64,000 nucleotides of DNA from Granulicella sp. (GTDB lineage Bacteria; Acidobacteriota; Terriglobia; Terriglobales; Acidobacteriaceae): contig JANXYX010000003.1 in NCBI GenBank assembly GCA_025408425.1, positions 1 to 64,000 on the forward strand, written 5' to 3'. A program made the translations under genes and the position numbers. Below are positions 55,875 through 64,000 of this stretch, one piece after another. Within the stretch, counting starts at the first letter, position 1. The number at the start of each line of letters is the position of its first letter. The notes under the pieces were generated by a model, which saw only the letters and a program-made list of their open reading frames with translations, had not been told where the DNA came from and did not search any database.

Positions 55875-57380
55875 ATGTCCATCGAGCTTATTCTAACGAT
55901 CGACCAGGGCACAACGAATACCAAGGCTCTGCTGGTAGATCGCGAGGGGCGGGCAGTATTCCGAGCTAGTGAGTCCGTGGAGCTATTACATCCGGCGGCG
56001 GGTCTTGTGGAGCAGGATGCGGTTGCGCTGTGGGAGTCGGTGAAATCGGTAGCACGCGCAGGTGCAGCGCACGCGCTTGCATTGGGAGCACGCGTGGCGG
56101 GCATTGCGCTGTCCAATCAACGTGAGACCGCAGTGACGTGGCGTCGTGGCGTCGATGGCGGCTCAGAGGTTGTAGGTAGGGCAATCAGCTGGCAGTGCAG
56201 GCGGTCGGCTGAGATTTGCGAGCGCCTGCGCGAGCATGCCGGGTTGATTCGTGAGCGCTCTGGCCTGCCGCTCGATCCGCTTATTTCGGCTGGAAAGTGG
56301 GCGTGGGTTTTGGAGCATGACCCCGAGGAGCGCAAAGCAGCCGAGAATCGCAGATTATGCTTTGGAACTGTGGATTCGTGGCTCGTCTACCAGTTGACGG
56401 GCGGGCGAGTTCATGCGACGGACCACACGAATGCCTCTCGGACCGGGCTGTTTAATCTTCAGACGCTGGATTGGGATGACGAACTACTGCAACTCTTCGG
56501 ACTGCCGCGTACTGCGCTGCCGGAGGTGCGGACTTCGGCAGGGGATTATGGGGTTTGTGAGGCGATTGAGGAGTTGGCGGGTATTCCGTTGGTGGCTGCG
56601 ATTGGCGACTCTCACGCGGCGATGGTTGGGCACGGCAGCTACGGCGCGGGAACAGTAAAGGCGACGTATGGCACTGGTTCTTCGCTGATGACGCTGACTC
56701 CGCGGCTGCTGCCGGAGAGTGCAGTGCTGGCAAGGACCATCGCATGGTCTCGCGGTGCAGACGTGCAGTATGCGATCGAAGGTAATATCTCGATGACGGG
56801 CTCTGGGGTGCAGTGGGTGGGAGAGTTTCTTGGACTTGTGAACCCCGCTGCTGATGCCGCAAAGTTGGCCGCGACCGTGCCTGATGCGGCAGGTGTGATG
56901 TTTGTTCCAGCTATGGTTGGGCTGGGAGCCCCGTACTGGGATACAGCGGCGCGTGGAGCGGTGGTTAATCTAGAACGGTCACATAGGGCAGCGCATCTTG
57001 CAAGGGCGGCGGTGGATGCGATTGCGTACCAGGTAGCGGACGTCTTCGAGGTGATGGAGGCCATGGCGGGTGTGCCGGTGCTGGCGCTTTATGCTGACGG
57101 GGGGGCGACGCGGAATACGGCGCTGATGCAATTCCAGGCAGACGTGATCGGACGGCCAGTGTTGCGTTCGGCGGCGGAAGAGCTTTCGGCGATCGGATCG
57201 GCTCTGCTGGGCGGCATGAGCCTGGGCTGGTGGAATGACTTTTCAGAGTTGGCGATGCTGCGGAATGAGGTGGAGCGATTCGAGCCAGTGATGGATGAGG
57301 CAGAGCGGCAGCGCATGCGCCATGCGTGGAGCTTGGCAGTTCGTCGGGTTCGGCTTACGGAAGTTGAGGCCAACCAATGA
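55875..57380 (+). CDS. FGGY-family carbohydrate kinase
   Basis: A 501-residue kinase starting directly after the preceding stop. It has the N-terminal phosphate loop ILTIDQGTTNTKALLVD (about 5-21), the central CFGTVDSWLVYQLTGG followed by TDHTNASRTGLFNL, and late GIAL and LYADGGATRN ATP-binding segments. The sequence is closest in look to glycerol-kinase-type members, but the operon has sugar transport and transketolase genes, so it is likely to phosphorylate an uncommon keto-sugar. Its stop overlaps the ABC ATPase start. Confidence 0.9.
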   Translation: MSIELILTIDQGTTNTKALLVDREGRAVFRASESVELLHPAAGLVEQDAVALWESVKSVARAGAAHALALGARVAGIALSNQRETAVTWRRGVDGGSEVVGRAISWQCRRSAEICERLREHAGLIRERSGLPLDPLISAGKWAWVLEHDPEERKAAENRRLCFGTVDSWLVYQLTGGRVHATDHTNASRTGLFNLQTLDWDDELLQLFGLPRTALPEVRTSAGDYGVCEAIEELAGIPLVAAIGDSHAAMVGHGSYGAGTVKATYGTGSSLMTLTPRLLPESAVLARTIAWSRGADVQYAIEGNISMTGSGVQWVGEFLGLVNPAADAAKLAATVPDAAGVMFVPAMVGLGAPYWDTAARGAVVNLERSHRAAHLARAAVDAIAYQVADVFEVMEAMAGVPVLALYADGGATRNTALMQFQADVIGRPVLRSAAEELSAIGSALLGGMSLGWWNDFSELAMLRNEVERFEPVMDEAERQRMRHAWSLAVRRVRLTEVEANQ

Positions 57381-58939
57381 GCGCACAAGAGCCGGAGGTT
57401 ATCTTGGAGGCGCGCAATCTCGTTAAGCGCTACCCAGGGAATACGGCGCTCGACCACGTCACCTACAAGGTGTATCGCAACTGCGTTAATGTGCTGATTG
57501 GGGAGAACGGTGCAGGGAAGTCAACGTTGATGCGGGTGCTGGCGGGCGTGGAGAAGGCCGACGAGGGTTGCCTCCTGCTCGAAGGAAAAGACGTGATGGT
57601 GCGATCACCCAGAGAAGCTGCGGCGCATGGCATCTCGATCGTGCATCAGGAGTTGGCGGTTCTGCCGAATCTCGATATTAGCGAAAACATCTTTGCGGGG
57701 CGTGAACTGACACATGGTGGATCGATTGTGGATCGTACGCGGGAAGACAGCCGCTCCATCTCCGCACTGGAACGGTTACATAAGCCGATGCCGGTAAAGG
57801 GGGCCGTGTCGCAGCTGTCACTGGGGAACCGGCAGATCGTAGAGCTGGCACGCACGCTGGCGCACGGGGCAAAGATACTGATACTGGATGAGCCGACGTC
57901 CGCGCTCTCAGTGGCGGAGACGGACTCGTTGTTCGAAGTGATCGCGGAGTTGAAGGCCACGGGCGTGACGATTATTTACATCTCACATCGGTTGCACGAG
58001 TTGATGCACCTTGGCGATCAGTTCACGGTGCTGCGGTCAGGACGCATTGTGGGCGAAGCAGCACGCGGCGAGGTGTCCCGGCAGTGGATTGTAGAGCGCA
58101 TGTCGGGCCGGGCGGATACGTCGGATCTGACGCAACGTGCAAGCGTTACCGATGCGCCGGAGGTTCTTCGCGTTACGGGGCTGCGCCTTGCGGCCTCGGT
58201 AGGAGACGAAGCCGCGCAGGCACCGGTCCATCACGTCGGCTTCACGTTACGCAAAGGGGAGGTTCTGGGTATCTACGGTTTGCTTGGGGCCGGGCGCACG
58301 GAGATGTTGGAGGCGCTGGCCGGGTGCCGTCGCATCCTGTCAGGCAATGTGGCGATTGATGGAGTCCCGCTGCGAATCGCGAGTGTAGCGGACGCGATGA
58401 AGGCGGGCCTGGTGCTGGTACCGGAAGACCGCCAGAAGGATGGGTTGGTGCCGGAGTTGAGTATCCGGGAGAACGTTATGCTGGGTGCGGCAGGCGGCCC
58501 GTTCCTGTCGCGTGCGCAGGAGACAGTAAAGGTGCGGGAGCTGGCAAATGACTTGAATATAGCGGCCCGCGATCTGGAGCTTCCGGTGACATCGCTCTCT
58601 GGAGGAAATCAGCAGAAGGTGCTGCTGGCACGCTGCCTGATGCGGTCGCCGAAGGTGCTGTTGTTGGATGAACCGACGCGTGGAGTGGACGTGGGAGCGA
58701 AGGCTGAAATCTACCGTATTCTGCTGCGGCTGGCCGCAGACGGGTTGAGCGTGGTCTTCACTTCGTCCGAGGTGGAAGAGACGCGTGTGCTGGCTGACCG
58801 GACGCTTGTGATGTGTCAGGGGCAGATTACAGCGGAGTTCTCACGAGCGGAGATGACGGATGAGGCATTGTTCGCGGCGGCCAGTCCGCGGGTGACAAAA
58901 TCAGGTGTGATGACAGTTCCCACAGGAGTGACAGTATGA
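57377..58939 (+). CDS. Sugar ABC importer, duplicated ATP-binding subunit (RbsA/XylG type)
   Basis: A 520-residue protein with two ATPase halves. Half one has Walker A GENGAGKST (about 39), LSLGNRQIVELARTLA and Walker B ILILDEPTSAL. Half two has the degenerate P-loop GLLGAGRTEMLEAL typical of this class, signature LSGGNQQKVLLARCL and LLLDEPTRGVDVG. This duplicated layout defines the ribose/xylose-type (CUT2) importers. It overlaps both the kinase gene and the permease gene by 4 bp. Confidence 0.93.
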   Translation: MSAQEPEVILEARNLVKRYPGNTALDHVTYKVYRNCVNVLIGENGAGKSTLMRVLAGVEKADEGCLLLEGKDVMVRSPREAAAHGISIVHQELAVLPNLDISENIFAGRELTHGGSIVDRTREDSRSISALERLHKPMPVKGAVSQLSLGNRQIVELARTLAHGAKILILDEPTSALSVAETDSLFEVIAELKATGVTIIYISHRLHELMHLGDQFTVLRSGRIVGEAARGEVSRQWIVERMSGRADTSDLTQRASVTDAPEVLRVTGLRLAASVGDEAAQAPVHHVGFTLRKGEVLGIYGLLGAGRTEMLEALAGCRRILSGNVAIDGVPLRIASVADAMKAGLVLVPEDRQKDGLVPELSIRENVMLGAAGGPFLSRAQETVKVRELANDLNIAARDLELPVTSLSGGNQQKVLLARCLMRSPKVLLLDEPTRGVDVGAKAEIYRILLRLAADGLSVVFTSSEVEETRVLADRTLVMCQGQITAEFSRAEMTDEALFAAASPRVTKSGVMTVPTGVTV

Positions 58940-60000
58940 GCGCGGTAGCAACAATGCTTTCTAAGTCCGATCGGCTGGCCAGCTCATCGGCTCGCGCAGT
59001 GCTGATGCTGCTGCGAGCCCGCGCCATTCTGGTACTGGTTCTGCTGCTGATTCTTTTCGCTGCGATGGTGCCGTCTTTCCTGAGTGCCAATAATCTTTCG
59101 ATTCTTTCGAAGCACGTGGCGATCTCGGCGATTCTTGCGATCGGTATGACCTTCGTTGTGTTGTCGGGTGGCATCGACCTATCGGTTGGCTCCGCTGCCG
59201 GCCTGAGTGGGATGGTGGCAGGATATGTCTTGACGCGAGGTGGTGTCTCCCATTCAACCGTGGTGGCGGTGATGATTGCATTTGCTGTGTGCCTGGCGAT
59301 CGGAGCGTTGAATGGCTGGCTTGTCGCAAAGGCCGGAGTCGCCCCGTTCATCGCGACGCTAGGCACGCTGTACATCGCACGTGGAGCTGCCCTGCTACTT
59401 TCAAACGGGAAGACATTTCCGAATCTGGGTGGAAGCGTGGCGCATGGGCTGACAGCCTTTCCAGCCATTGGGCAGAGCTTTCTGCTTGGCCTGCCAATGC
59501 CCGTGTGGATCATGCTGGTGCTCTTTGGACTCGCAGCTATCGTAGCCGCGAAGACTCCGTTGGGACGTCACGTCTACGCTGTGGGCGGAAACGAACGCGC
59601 CGCGCGTCTTGCTGGAATCAACGTGCCGCGAGTGAAGCTGATCACGTACCTGTTCTCTGCGTTTTGTGCTTCGGTGGTTGGAATCATCATCGCGTCACAG
59701 CTAGAGGCAGCTCATCCGGCAACAGGGGAGAGCTTTGAGTTGAATGCGATCGCGGCGGTGGTTCTGGGCGGAACATCTCTGATGGGTGGACGAGGTTCAG
59801 TGGCAGGGTCGCTGATTGGAGCACTTGTCATCGGGGTGCTCGCAGACGGCCTGGTCATGCTGGGCGTCTCGGAGTTTTGGCAGATCGTGATCAAGGGCGT
59901 CGTCATCGTCCTGGCAGTGGCGGTAGATCAGCTGCAGTCGAGGCTTCAGGCGAAGTTCCTGCCCTACCTTCTGCGGTCGACTACGGAGGCGGGGCGGTGA
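58936..60000 (+). CDS. Sugar ABC importer permease (RbsC type)
   Basis: A 354-residue membrane protein with about ten helices and the CUT2 permease marks: IGMTFVVLSGGIDLSVGS (about 70-87), the segment NGWLVAKAGVAPFIATLGT and GRHVYAVGGNERAARLAGI, which is the coupling region to the ATPase. It would form a homodimer in the inner membrane with the preceding ATPase. ATG/TGA overlaps join it to the ATPase gene and, by GTGA, to the binding protein gene. Confidence 0.93.
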   Translation: MSAVATMLSKSDRLASSSARAVLMLLRARAILVLVLLLILFAAMVPSFLSANNLSILSKHVAISAILAIGMTFVVLSGGIDLSVGSAAGLSGMVAGYVLTRGGVSHSTVVAVMIAFAVCLAIGALNGWLVAKAGVAPFIATLGTLYIARGAALLLSNGKTFPNLGGSVAHGLTAFPAIGQSFLLGLPMPVWIMLVLFGLAAIVAAKTPLGRHVYAVGGNERAARLAGINVPRVKLITYLFSAFCASVVGIIIASQLEAAHPATGESFELNAIAAVVLGGTSLMGGRGSVAGSLIGALVIGVLADGLVMLGVSEFWQIVIKGVVIVLAVAVDQLQSRLQAKFLPYLLRSTTEAGR

Positions 60001-60944
60001 GGGGGCAGCAGCGTTACTATGCCGCGACTCTGGTGCTGCTGCTCTGCGCAGCAGGATGTCATCGTGCTGATTACAGCAAGCGGCTAATCGTCATCCTCGT
60101 GCCGTCGCAGGATAACCCTTACTTCAAGGCGGAGGCAGACACCGCCGCCAAGCGCGCTCTGGAGCTTGGGTACAGGGTTCGAATTGATGCGCATGACGAC
60201 GATGCGTACCGGCAGGATAACTTAATCGATGGCGCGGTCGCTTCCAATGCAGCAGCGATTATTCTGGACAATGCTGGGTCGGACTCATCGATCTCTGCAG
60301 TTCGACGCGCAACCAGGGCGGGCATCCCATGCTTCCTGATCGATCGGGAAATCGCGGCGGACGGCATTGCGAAGGCTCAGATCATCGCTGACAATAACCA
60401 GGGAGCGCGCGTGGTGGCGGAGGAGTTTGCCAAGGCGATTGGTCGGGCTGGTGGGGAGTATGCAGAACTGCTTGGCCGCGAATCGGATACGAACGCCCAG
60501 GTCCGCACCAGGGGATTTCACTCAGTACTCGACACACGGCCAGAGTTCAAGCTGGTCTCTGCCCAGGCCGCAAACTGGTCGCAATCCGAGGCTTTCCAAA
60601 AGACAGAGACGATCCTGCAGGGGCATCCTAAAATTGTTGGGATTATCGCTGGCAATGACACGATGGCGCTGGGTGCAGTCGCGGCGATCAAGTCGGCTGG
60701 GTTGAAGGGCATTACGATCACTGGATTCGATGGTAGCCCTGACGCAACGGGCGCCATTCGTGCCGGAGAGCTGCACGCCACGACGTTGCAGCCTGCGGTC
60801 GTAATATCGAAGCTTGCGGTAGATGAGGCAGATCGATTTCTGAAAACTGGATCAACGGGGAGGCCTGAACGTCAGGTGATTCCGTGTGATCTCGTGACCA
60901 GGGCAAACGCAGATGAGTATCAGGACTTTGAAAAGATCAGGTAG
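59997..60944 (+). CDS. Sugar-binding lipoprotein of the ABC importer (RbsB type)
   Basis: About 315 residues from GTG 59997, overlapping the permease stop and preceded by GGAGG. A longer frame to 59877 lies inside the permease gene and is rejected. A lipobox LCAAGC (Cys near 20) replaces the usual free signal peptide, so it is tethered to the membrane. The mature part is a periplasmic-binding-protein fold: LIVILVPSQDNPYFKAEADTA, GIPCFLIDREI, GIIAGNDTMALGAVAAIKSAG and ITGFDGSPDATGAI. The ligand is a pentose or similar small sugar. It directly follows the permease. Confidence 0.9.
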   Translation: MRGQQRYYAATLVLLLCAAGCHRADYSKRLIVILVPSQDNPYFKAEADTAAKRALELGYRVRIDAHDDDAYRQDNLIDGAVASNAAAIILDNAGSDSSISAVRRATRAGIPCFLIDREIAADGIAKAQIIADNNQGARVVAEEFAKAIGRAGGEYAELLGRESDTNAQVRTRGFHSVLDTRPEFKLVSAQAANWSQSEAFQKTETILQGHPKIVGIIAGNDTMALGAVAAIKSAGLKGITITGFDGSPDATGAIRAGELHATTLQPAVVISKLAVDEADRFLKTGSTGRPERQVIPCDLVTRANADEYQDFEKIR

Positions 60945-60950
60945 ATAACT

Positions 60951-62366
60951 ATGGCGATGACACTGGGCGTAATTCTTGGCAACCGTGATTTTTTCCCCGA
61001 TGGTCTGGTCTCGGAAGCACGTCGGGATCTCAATAAATTATTTCTGGATCTGGCGATCGAGCCGGTGTGGCTGACGGAGGCCGATAGCAAGCTCGGCGCA
61101 GTGGAGACATGGCAGGATGCCGTGAAGTGCGGCGAGCTTTTTCGCCGGAATCGTCACCGCATCGATGGGATATTGGTATGCCTGCCGAACTTCGGCGACG
61201 AAAAAGGTTTGGCCGATTCCATCCGACTCTCGGAGTTGCAGGTGCCGATCCTGGTGCAGGCTTGCCCGGATGACCTGGATGCCTTTGGATTGAAGCGTCG
61301 TCGGGACGCATTCTGCGGGAAGATTTCGGCGTGTAACAATCTGCGCCAGTACGGTTACAAATACACCCTGACGCGGGACCACACGGTTGCGATTCTGGGA
61401 GAACGAATGCGCGAAGACATGCGGGAGTTTCTCGCAACGTGCAGGGTGACGCGCGGTCTGCGTAGGGTACGGCTAGGAGCGGTAGGAGCACGTCCCAATG
61501 CCTTCAACACCACGCGCTTTAGCGAGAAGTTGCTGGAAGCCGCGGGGATCTCGGTGAATACGATCGATCTGTCGGAGGTGTTTGGGAGTGCGGCGTTGAT
61601 TGCCGACTCAGACCCAAGGGTGAAGCAGCGGATTGAACAGATTGGGGCATATGCGGATGCCTCGGCGGCACCGGCTGAATCGATGCGCAAGATGGCGAAG
61701 TTCGCGATTGTGGTGGACGACTGGATGGAGTCGTTGGGACTGACGGCGACGGCGATCCAATGCTGGAGTTCCATGCAGAAGAACTACGGCGTGAACGTCT
61801 GCACGGTAATGAGCATGATGTCGGAACGAATGATGCCTTCGGCGTGTGAGGTGGATATCGCGGGGGTGGTGTCGATGTATGCCCTGCAGCTAGCCTCAGA
61901 AAGGCCCAGCGCACTGGTCGATTGGAATAACAACTATGGGGACGACCCGGACAAGTGCGTCTTCTTTCATTGCGGCAACTGGGCAAAGGACTTTTTACCC
62001 GATATCCGGATCGGCACAGCGCCAATTCTGGGAACGGTTCTGGGCGAAGAGAACACGGTTGGAGCGCTGGAAGGGCGCACTCCTGCTGGTCCCGTTACGT
62101 TTGGCCGTATCAGTACGGATGATGTCGCAGGCAAGATAAAAGCGTATGTTGGCAACGCAAATTTTACGGATGATCCACTTGATACATTTGGGACGCGCGC
62201 CGTGGTGCATGTCCCCCGATTGCAGCGATTGATGCAGGTGATTTGCCGCAACGGGTTTGAGCACCATGCTGCGATGAACGGGTCGCACTGTGCGGGCGCA
62301 GTGACGGAGGCCCTGGGGAACTATATGGGGTGGGATGTCTACCACCACAACGGGCCATCCGAGTAG
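60951..62366 (+). CDS. L-fucose/L-arabinose isomerase-family enzyme
   Basis: A 471-residue protein, from ATG 60951, six bases past the binding-protein gene. The family's folds and active site segments are visible: SACEVDIAGVVSMY (with the metal-binding Glu), VDWNNNYGDDPDKCVFFHCGN (metal-binding Asp) and NGFEHHAAMNGSHCAGAV (His). These Mn2+-dependent enzymes interconvert aldoses and ketoses. With kinase and transketolase genes in the same operon, it would open the pathway by isomerising the imported aldose. The exact sugar is unknown. Confidence 0.85.
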   Translation: MAMTLGVILGNRDFFPDGLVSEARRDLNKLFLDLAIEPVWLTEADSKLGAVETWQDAVKCGELFRRNRHRIDGILVCLPNFGDEKGLADSIRLSELQVPILVQACPDDLDAFGLKRRRDAFCGKISACNNLRQYGYKYTLTRDHTVAILGERMREDMREFLATCRVTRGLRRVRLGAVGARPNAFNTTRFSEKLLEAAGISVNTIDLSEVFGSAALIADSDPRVKQRIEQIGAYADASAAPAESMRKMAKFAIVVDDWMESLGLTATAIQCWSSMQKNYGVNVCTVMSMMSERMMPSACEVDIAGVVSMYALQLASERPSALVDWNNNYGDDPDKCVFFHCGNWAKDFLPDIRIGTAPILGTVLGEENTVGALEGRTPAGPVTFGRISTDDVAGKIKAYVGNANFTDDPLDTFGTRAVVHVPRLQRLMQVICRNGFEHHAAMNGSHCAGAVTEALGNYMGWDVYHHNGPSE

Positions 62367-62457
62367 CATCGCATCTTAAGGAAAAGATTAGCGCGTCGTG
62401 CTTTGAAGCGGGAATCCTGAAGGCTGCCGTCCCGGTTTCGCACAAATCTGCGCTATC

Positions 62458-62469
62458 GCATAAACATGC
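62458..62469. promoter_or_regulatory. Candidate operator upstream of the SorC regulator gene
   Basis: GCATAAACATGC matches the perfect palindrome GCATAATTATGC at 53881-53892 in 10 of 12 positions and keeps both outer half-sites. It ends 21 bp before the preferred ATG of the SorC-family regulator, so autoregulation is likely. Confidence 0.5.
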
Positions 62470-62490
62470 AGCGTGTGTGACAATCCTTCT

Positions 62491-63540
62491 ATGTCGCATC
62501 TGGATGAAGTCCGGCTGATGGTGAAGGTCGCCCGTATGTACTACGACCAGGGTATCCGGCAGCAGGAGATCACCGAGCGGCTGAATATCCATCAGTCCAC
62601 CATCTCCAGGCTGCTGAAGCGAGCCCGGGAGACCAATCTGGTTCGTATCAGCGTTGCCACTCCCCCCGGCGTGTACTCGGAGGTGGAAGAGGCTCTAGAG
62701 GCAAGATTTCAACTGAAGGAAGCCATCGTCGTCGACTCTCAGGAAGAAGAAGAGCGGATGGTACGCGACCTCGGCGCTGCTGCGGCATTTTTTGTGGAGA
62801 CTACTGTAAAGAAGGGCATGGTTATCGGAATCTCTTCGTGGAGCCGGTCGCTGCTTGCCATGGTTGACGTGATGAACCTCACTGACTGCGGAAAGGGAGG
62901 CAAGGTCGTGCAGATTCTTGGTGGTGTCGGCACGACAAGCACCCAGTATTACGCGACTCAGTTGGCGCAACGGCTCGCTGCCAACATTGGTGCCACCCCC
63001 ATTCTTCTCCAGGCGCCCGGGGTGGTCGGGACAGCAGAGGCACGCAGAGTTTTGAGCTCGGATCTTGCGGTACGTCAAGCATCCGACTACTTTGATCAGG
63101 TCGATGTAGCTCTGGTTGGCATCGGGTCGTTGGAGCCATCGAAGCTACTGGCCAGCAGCGGTAATATCTTTTCCCCGGACGAACGTGGAGAGCTGAGGAG
63201 TCTTGGGGCGGTAGGCGATATATGCCTCCGCTTCATCGATGCCCAGGGGCGACCTATTCGATCCAGTCTTATGAGCAGGGTGATCGGCATTGAGCTTGCT
63301 TCGCTCAAGCGAGCGTCTCGGGTGGTCGCTGTCGCGGGCGGCTCTCGCAAGGTCTCTGCCATCCTCGCTGCTTTGACTGGCGGATGGATCAATGTGCTAA
63401 TCACCGATCGCCACACCGCAGAAAAGTTGCTGGTCGCGGATTGGAAGCAGCCCCCGGATCCAATTGGGTCGAAAGAGGTAGCATCAACCGTGCGCAAAGT
63501 TGCTAGCCGTCGGGGTAAAGGCGCAGTTGACCGTCCTTAG
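62491..63540 (+). CDS. SorC/DeoR-type sugar-binding transcription regulator
   Basis: About 349 residues from ATG 62491; a GTG at 62473 could add six residues. An N-terminal helix-turn-helix (about 18-50: IRQQEITERLNIHQSTISRLLKRA) is followed by a SorC sugar-binding domain (about 60-335: GISSWSRSLLAMVDVM, QILGGVGTTSTQYYATQL, VDVALVGIGSLEPS and VVAVAGGSRKVSAILAAL). Regulators of this kind respond to phosphorylated sugars, often as repressors or activators of the adjacent pathway. It follows the isomerase gene after 124 bp, with its own candidate operator, and probably controls the whole 54-62 kb operon. Confidence 0.9.
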   Translation: MSHLDEVRLMVKVARMYYDQGIRQQEITERLNIHQSTISRLLKRARETNLVRISVATPPGVYSEVEEALEARFQLKEAIVVDSQEEEERMVRDLGAAAAFFVETTVKKGMVIGISSWSRSLLAMVDVMNLTDCGKGGKVVQILGGVGTTSTQYYATQLAQRLAANIGATPILLQAPGVVGTAEARRVLSSDLAVRQASDYFDQVDVALVGIGSLEPSKLLASSGNIFSPDERGELRSLGAVGDICLRFIDAQGRPIRSSLMSRVIGIELASLKRASRVVAVAGGSRKVSAILAALTGGWINVLITDRHTAEKLLVADWKQPPDPIGSKEVASTVRKVASRRGKGAVDRP

Positions 63541-63564
63541 ATCTCGGGCAGCGGCGCACCGGCC

Positions 63565-64000
63565 TTACACCCATCCGCCATCGATCACGTAGCTCTGGTT
63601 TGTAATGGCGGCACTATCATCGGAGGCAAGAAAGAGTACGAGACGCGCTACTTCTTCGGGGAGGATCATTCGCTTGAGTGCTTGCCGTCTCAGCACCTCG
63701 ACGGTATAGGCCTCGGTGAGCCACAACCTCTTCTGCCGCTCCGTCAGAATTGCACCAGGCATCACGCAATTGACGCGGATATTGTGTTTGCCCAACTCGT
63801 GTGCCAATGTTCGCGTCAGCCCGACGATAGCTGACTTGGCGGTCACATAGACCGGTACGCCAGTGGAAGGTATGACCCAGCCGATCGAACTCAAATTGAT
63901 GATCGATCCCCCGCCATTCTTCGTCATTTGCGGAATAACCGCCTGACTCAGAAAGAACTGATGTTTGAGGTTGACTGCGATCGAGTTATCCCAGTACTCC
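63565..64000 (-). CDS. SDR-family oxidoreductase, C-terminal part
   Basis: The gene runs off the window edge; about 145 C-terminal codons are visible. Typical classical SDR features are NLKHQFFLSQAVIPQM before the catalytic region, INLSSIGWV (catalytic Ser), YVTAKSA with the YxxxK pair, and GKHNIRVNCVMPGAILT after it. The ending SYVIDGGW is the standard C-terminal SDR pattern. The convergent position next to the sugar operon suggests a polyol or sugar dehydrogenase, possibly in the same pathway. The coenzyme-binding N-terminus is missing here. Confidence 0.85.
   Translation of the reverse strand, partial: EYWDNSIAVNLKHQFFLSQAVIPQMTKNGGGSIINLSSIGWVIPSTGVPVYVTAKSAIVGLTRTLAHELGKHNIRVNCVMPGAILTERQKRLWLTEAYTVEVLRRQALKRMILPEEVARLVLFLASDDSAAITNQSYVIDGGWV

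Noticed and set aside
1-64000. CRISPR array, tRNA, rRNA, transposase or phage genes
   Set aside because: Looked for by eye and none seen; a covariance-model scan was not possible, so a small RNA could be missed.

Overview
The window reads as chromosomal DNA of a soil-type acidobacterium (Terriglobia, for example the Granulicella/Edaphobacter/Terriglobus group). This is inferred from protein style: an Oar-like TonB-dependent receptor with an N-terminal carboxypeptidase-regulatory domain, a CRTAC1 (FG-GAP plus ASPIC/UnbV) secreted protein, Tat-exported GH92 and amidohydrolase enzymes, a DUF1593 protein, and several RND and ABC exporters. No rRNA, tRNA, CRISPR array, insertion sequence or phage gene was seen. 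Forty-four genes that look intact or are cut only by the window edge, plus one clear pseudogene, account for nearly all of the sequence.

Layout. 1-0.56 kb: 5' end of a Tm-1-like/UPF0261 gene and a cupin pseudogene with three in-frame stops. 0.58-7.6 kb (minus): an efflux operon (TolC, adaptor, RND pump, DUF2892 membrane protein), preceded by an ECF sigma factor fused to a zinc-finger anti-sigma-like tail. 8.0-12.1 kb: an AI-2E-family membrane protein translationally coupled to a Ca2+-type P-ATPase. 12.2-16.5 kb: a three-gene MacAB/DevBCA-like ABC exporter. 16.9-23.4 kb: a tightly overlapping transglutaminase / ATP-grasp-alpha-E / DUF2126 operon. 23.8-26.1 kb: a GH92 alpha-mannosidase. 26.3-32.7 kb: a CusCBA-type copper/silver pump whose adaptor carries a YtkA-like tail, with a small Cys/His-rich exported protein upstream.

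33.1-44.1 kb is the most unusual part. A response regulator and histidine kinase are followed by a porin and a plastocyanin-like protein. A converging minus-strand operon encodes an outer-membrane barrel, a c-type cytochrome, a small exported CuA-site protein, a lipoprotein cytochrome, an HprK-like kinase, a nucleotidyltransferase and an MFS transporter. The first transmembrane segment of the MFS protein lies in the frame of the preceding gene, across a run of nine T. Arrays of TTTGTCA with an exact 11-bp period lie upstream of the regulator and in the divergent promoter at 44.0-44.1 kb. They look like binding sites of an OmpR-type regulator and would tie these genes, and perhaps the Cus pump, into one regulon.

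44.2-53.8 kb holds a large TonB receptor, an amidohydrolase, a GH5-like glycosidase, a CRTAC1 protein and a DUF1593 protein, which suggests plant-glycan use. 54.0-64 kb is a compact sugar operon: split transketolase, FGGY kinase, ribose-type ABC importer, fucose/arabinose-isomerase-family enzyme and a SorC regulator, with a convergent SDR dehydrogenase at the edge. A strong sigma-70-like promoter precedes it. Matching 12-bp palindromes lie upstream of the operon and of the SorC gene. The gene set resembles an apiose-type transketolase pathway, but its substrate is unproven.
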